A stretch of DNA of 64,000 nucleotides from positions 41,765,150 through 41,829,149 of the forward strand of contig CM018695.1 of the NCBI GenBank assembly GCA_009363875.1. Reading direction: 5' to 3'. The DNA is from Mikania micrantha. Lineage: Eukaryota > Streptophyta > Magnoliopsida > Asterales > Asteraceae. The notes under the pieces are model-generated. The model was not told the origin of the DNA. It was given only the letters and a program-made list of their open reading frames with translations, and did no database searches. Of the stretch, positions 59,286 to 64,000 are shown one piece after another (positions within the stretch are counted from its first letter, which is position 1; each line of letters opens with the position of its first letter). Both the position numbers and the translations under genes were made by a program.

Positions 59286-62200
59286 TCGTTGTTGTCGACG
59301 TTCGACGTTGTCTGCTTGAAGAGATGGGGATATTTGCGCATCATCTGATCTTCACGTTCCCACGTGAATTCAAGTCCGCGTTTCGAGTTCCATCGGACTT
59401 TAACAATTGGAATCTTACTCTGTTTGAGTTGTTTGACCTCTCGGTCCATGATTTCTACCTGCTCTTCCACGAACCGTAGTTGTTCATCCACCTGGATCTC
59501 ATCCAGTGGAACTACAAGTGTTTCGTCAGTTAGACACTTCTTCAAGTTTGAGACGTGAAACACGTTGTGAACTCCGTTGTGTTCAACTGGTAAATTGAGT
59601 TGGTATGCCACTGGACCAATCCTTTTCAGGATTTCGAAGGGTCCAATATACCGTGGGTTTAGTTTGCCTCGTTTACCAAAACGAATGAAGCCTTTCCATG
59701 GCGAGACTTTTAGAAGGACTTTGTCTCCTACCTGAAATTCTAAAGGTTTTCGGCGTTTGTCGGCATAGCTCTTTTGACGATCTCGAGCTGCTGCCATGCG
59801 GTTTCTGATTTGCACGATTTTCTCTGTCGTTTCATGCACAAGTTCTGGGCCAGTGAGCTGACTGTCACCCACTTCCGCCCAGCAGATGGGTAATCGGCAT
59901 TTCCTGCCATAGAGTGCCTCAAAAGGTGCTGCCTTGATGCTGGTGTGGTAGCTATTGTTGTAGGAAAACTCCACCAACGGAAGGTGAGTTTCCTAGCTAT
60001 TTCCGAAATCTACTACGCATGCTCGTAGCATATCTTCAAGGGTTTGTATCGTGCGTTCGCTCTGGCCATCGGTTTATGGGTGGTATGCTGTACTCATATC
60101 CAACCGCGTACCAAGCGATTTTTGCAATGATTTCCAAAAGTTAGAAGTGAATCTGGCGTCTCGATCAGAAATGATGGAGATTGGCACTCCATGTCATGAG
60201 ACTACTTCCTTGACGTAGATTCTGGCTAGCTTTTCCATTTTGTCATTCTCCTTGATCACAAGGAAATGTACTGACTTAGTCAGTCGGTCCACAATTACCC
60301 AGATAGTGTCACATCCACTAGGAGTACGGGGTAATTTGGTGATGAAATCCATGGATATTTGTTCCCATTTCCACATGGGGATCTCGGGTTATGTGAGTAA
60401 TCCAGAGGGTTTCTGGTACTCGACCTTGACTTTGGCACAAGTCAAGCACTTGCCCACGTAGGTGGCAATGTCGGCTTTCATGTGTGGCCACCAGTAAAGT
60501 ATCTTCAGATCATGATACATCTTATCAGATCCAGGGTGAATGGAATATCGGGATTTGTGAGCCTCGTCCATTACAAGGTCTCGTAAGTTTCCGTGATGTG
60601 GAACCCAGATGCGTTCCATGAAATAGTGTAATCCATCGGCTTTGACATCCAGTTGTTTTTCCATTCCCCTAGTGATTCGGCCACTAGGTGTTCTCCCTGA
60701 AGTGCCTCAACTTGGGCATTACGTATCTGCTCAGAGAGGTTGGGATGGATAGTAAGCTGTAAAGCTCGTACCCTCTTGGGTTTCGAAGTATTTTTCAGAC
60801 TTAGGGCATCGGCCACAACGTTGGCCTTCCCGGGTGATACTTGATAGCACACTCATAGTCGTTTAGGAGTTCGAGCCAGCGACGTTGTCGCATGTTCAGT
60901 TCCTTCTGCTCGAATATGTGTTGGAGACTCTTGTGATCAGTGTATATCGTGCACTTCATTCCGTACAGGTAGTGTCTCCAGATCTTGAGTGCAAATACCA
61001 CGGCTCCAAGTTCCAAGTCGTGGGTGGTGTAGTTCTTCTCGTGTACTTACAGTTGTCGAGAAGCATATGCGATCACCTTTTCTCGCTGCATTAGCACGCA
61101 GCCGAGCCCTTGTATTAAGGCATCGCAGTATACTACGAAGTCGTCCGTTCCATCAGGAAGCGATAAGATAGGTGCACTACATAGCTTCTGCTTGAGAAGT
61201 TGGAATGCAGCTTCTTGCTTTTCAGTCCAGAGATATTTCTTGTCCTTATGGGTTAAAGCTGTAAGGGGTTGGGCTATCTTTGAAAATCCTTCGATAAATC
61301 GTCGATAATAGCCGGCCAATCCTAGGAATTGTCGCACCTCAGTTGGAGTCATTGGTGCTTCCCAGTTCTTGATTGCCTCTATCTTAGATTTATCCACATG
61401 TATTCCTTGTTCATTCACAACATGACCTAAGAATTGGACTTCTCGAATCCAGAAGTCGCACTTTGAGAGTTTAGCGTACAGCTTCTCTTGTCGTAGCAAT
61501 TCAAGAGCCAATTGAAGATGCTCTTTGTGTTCTTCCTAGGTTTTGGAGTAGATGAGGATATCATCTATGAAGACAATGATGAACTTGTCGAGGTATGGTT
61601 TGCACACTCTATTCATGAGGTCCATGAATACTGCGGGTGCGTTTGTGAGACCAAATGGCATAACCAAAAACTCGTAATGGCCATACCTAGTGCGAAATGC
61701 AGTTTTGGGAATATCTTCCTCCTGAATCCTCAACTGATGGTACCCAGATCGCAGATCGATCTTAGAGTAGTAACTTGATCCTTGCAGTTGATCGAACAAA
61801 TCGTCAATGCGAGGTAAGGGGTAACGGTTCTTGATCGTTACTTTGTTTAACTCACGGTAGTCAATGCACATACGAAATGTGCCATCCTTCTTCTTTACAA
61901 ACAAGACCGGAGCTCCCCAGGGTGAGAAGCTTGGTCTGATGAAACCCTTGTCCAGCAACTCCTGCAGTTGATTGGACAGTTCCTGCATCTCCGAAGGTGC
62001 CAGTCGATATGGTGCTCGTGCAATAGGCGCTGCTCCCGGCATAAGGTCTATGCGGAACTCCACTTTTCGAGGTGGTGGTAGTCCTGGTAGATCCTCAGGG
62101 AATACGTCGGGATAGTCGCATACGACTGAGATGTCTTCTATTCTCTTCTCCTCTTCAGTCTTGTCGGTAATAAGCGCCAGAATGGCTGTGTATCCCTATC

Positions 62201-62830
62201 GTAAGCATTTGTGAGCTTTCAAGCACGAGATGATGTTCAGAGGAGTGTCACTCCTTTCACCCTTGATGTCTAGAGTTTCTCCGCCAGGGAGAGGTATGCG
62301 CACAATCTTGTCGTGGCAAATGATTTCGGCCTGGTTTTCAGACAACCAATCCATGCCCACTACAACATCAAAACTGCCTAGTGTAACCGGCATGAGGTCA
62401 ATCTTAAATTTATGGCCTGCTAGCTCTAAAGTGCATTCTTTAAGAATGTGCTTAGTCACAATCAATTTACCATCAGCTAGCTCTACTGTATATTCAACAT
62501 CTAAGAGTGTTGGGGTAATGGCGAGTATCTCGCTAAATTCCTTAGATATAAAGCTTTTCTCAGATCCAGTATCAAACAACACAGATGCATAATTATCGTT
62601 TAAGAGATACGTACCAGTTGCAAGGTTGGGATCTTTTCTGGCCTCCTTGGCCCCAATCACGAAGGCTCGTCCCCTCGTGCCATTGTTCCCATTGTTGTTG
62701 TTTTGTTGGTAGTTTTTGTTGTTTTTCAGGTGTGGACAGTCCTTCTTGAAATGCCCTGGTTTGCCACATTTGAAGCAACCCTTTGGTGCTTCAAGTTGTT
62801 GCTGTTGTTGTGGCTGTGGGGTCTTTGTCA
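59282..62830 (-). pseudogene. pol: Pol of element C, with chromodomain
   Basis: Protease keeps DTGSEKSF (62570 region). A stop at about 62194 precedes reverse transcriptase with an intact FIDDILIYS. Stops fall at 61534 and 61045. RNase H reads YCDALIQGLGC where YCDAS is usual, but keeps TDHKSLQ. Frameshifts near 60850 and 60680 precede the integrase HHCC (DEAHKSRYSIHPGSDKM, CLTCAKV). The core has stops near 60390, 60190, 60075 and 59990. The last part is open, 59977-59282, with GPFEILKRIGPVAY and a chromodomain (VKVRWNSKRGLEFTWERE). It is less eroded than B. Confidence 0.9.
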
Positions 62831-63937
62831 TTAGCTCACCCCTGCAGTCTTTGGCTGCATGTCCCCCTTTTCCGCAGCGTTGGCATTGAAAACGGCCACA
62901 CTGACCCTGTGCATGATGGAAGTTGCACTTGTGGCATTTGGGTTGTTTTCCTGCATAGCCTCCTTGGTTCTGAGTGGTTGGGATAGGTGGTGCGTAAGCT
63001 TGGGTCGATCCAAACTTGCGCTGTTGTGGTGGTGGTTGGAGAGTGGAAGTCTTGCTCAGGGTGTCATCCCATATGCGTTTTTCTTGTCATTGGTTGTGGT
63101 TACAGCACCACGGGGTGGTAAGAGTCCTTGTGCGACCGCCGAGTCAGTGAGCTTGTGGGTTAATCGAACGGCTTGTTGCATGGTGATGGGGTCTGCAGAA
63201 AGTACCATTCCTTGGATCTGGGGTGGCAGTCCATCAATGTACTTCTCTATATGTTTGAAGGGTGGGTTTGCCATTTCCGGGCACAGGTTTGCCAGCTCAT
63301 AAGACCTCAGTGTAAGCCTCAACCTCGGAACCTATCATCTTGTGGTTCCAGAACTCAGTCTCAAGTTTCTGTACTTCACCGCGAGGGCAGTATTCGCGGT
63401 TCAACATTTGTTTAAAATTATCCCAAGGCAGAGCGTTGGCTGTATCAAGCCCTAGGTTCTGGACGTTGGCGTTCCACCAAGTGAGGGCAGCTCCCTCGAA
63501 TGTCCCTGCAGAGAACTTGACCCTGTCCTCGTTCCTGCAGTTGCTCATAGCAAAGGCCGATTCTGCCTTTTCGATCCAGCGTAACAGTCCGACGGCTCCC
63601 TCAGTGCCACTGAATGAGTGGGGTTTGCAATCCAGGAACATCTTGAACGTGCAGAGAGGTGGGTTAGGATTTGTTCCTGCGATATGCAAAGAGTAGAGTT
63701 GGGTTAAGCATCGGGTTAACGTGTTGAATTGGAAACGAGTGATTGTGGTGCAAGGTGAATATGAACTGATTCATCACTTTGGTTCAGTGGGTTTTGATTA
63801 CGAGCAGCTTCCCGTGCAGCCAGTACCTCCTCAACCCGTTCGTTGATGAGGGCGTTCAACTCAGCTTGTGTCAGGTTGATGTTTCCACGTCCTCCTGCAT
63901 TCCTGCGTCCTCCACGTCTTCCAGCCATGATCTTCAT
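62831..63937 (-). pseudogene. gag: Gag of element C
   Basis: Starts at 63937 or, more likely, at MAGRRGGRR (63928). A basic Gly/Arg-rich N-terminus precedes a helix-like AELNALINERVEEVLAARE. A stop at 63716 and frameshifts near 63700, 63310 and 63070 break it. The Gag core is readable (ALTWWNANV, LPWDNFKQML). Knuckle CQRCGKGGHAAKDC lies just above 62831, and CFKCGKPGHFKKDC just below it within the next open frame; both are intact. Confidence 0.85.
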
Positions 63938-64000
63938 AGCGAGAATAAGTGTTAATGTTTTCCCAATGACTAATGTAGTGTGTGCAGTAGGTACTTGTAA

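Larger units (their letters stand above)
56438..64000 (-). mobile_element. Gypsy element C (Tekay-type chromovirus), cut by window
   Basis: Minus strand: leader (63938-64000, partial), gag, pol with chromodomain, a duplicated polypurine tract, and a 3' LTR of 2,708 bases. It is a family distinct from A and B: a different LTR, Gag and leader, and about two-thirds-similar Pol by eye. CTTGG (56433-56437) precedes the LTR; its partner lies outside. Confidence 0.92.

Overview
This window looks like plant nuclear heterochromatin: wall-to-wall LTR retrotransposons, many nested, plus one broken host gene. A eudicot, most likely Asteraceae, is my best guess. The guess rests on recalled resemblance of the Tekay-type Gypsy elements and of the extra Copia ORF to composite-family genomes, not on a search. 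I see no intact protein-coding gene; every coding stretch carries stops or frameshifts.

Layout. 1-3400 is a diverged copy of 14891-18259: a Gypsy-LTR-like repeat (R), a reverse-oriented Copia-like LTR fragment, and the 5' end of a Copia-like element. It runs out just before a 100-N gap (3559-3658). 3659-6654 is a minus-strand Gypsy LTR fragment with two minisatellites. 6655-11840 is a Copia-like element that carries only a large accessory ORF (element 1). 11853-13945 is a probable solo Gypsy LTR, into which a complete 5S-bearing Cassandra TRIM has inserted (12869-13570, target duplication ACCAT). 16907-26332 is a complete Copia-like element (element 2, target duplication TTTAA). It has gag and the C-terminal half of the accessory ORF but no protease, integrase, reverse transcriptase or RNase H. 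It sits inside an opposite-strand LTR of its own family, and its gag is split by a 3.5-kb solo Gypsy LTR (18881-22372, target duplication TCTAC).

26704-35298 (minus) and 36031-about 44030 (plus) are two decayed Tekay-type chromodomain Gypsy elements, A and B. They lie head to head, each truncated, with a third piece of R between them. A has a 4.24-kb LTR. 56438-64000 (minus) is a third Tekay-type element, C, with a 2.7-kb LTR; it runs off the window at its 5' leader.

45342-50259 (minus) holds the first seven exons of the nuclear cap-binding protein large subunit (CBP80/ABH1). This is a pseudogene: the start codon reads AGG, exon 5 exists in three copies with three different splice donors, and the 3' two thirds are missing. 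MITE-like and LTR insertions fill its introns. A fold-back LTR (51133-52150) cuts the third exon-5 copy and is followed by about 4 kb of non-coding, apparently retrotransposon-derived sequence.

Recurring themes are very long LTRs and short-motif swarms inside LTRs and leaders: GGTTCG/CGAACC, a GGCCA array, and a TCGCG-TAC-CGCGA palindrome. The GGTTCG motif is shared between Copia-like and Gypsy families, which I cannot explain by common descent. Elements 1 and 2 are complementary pol-less elements and would need enzymes supplied in trans.
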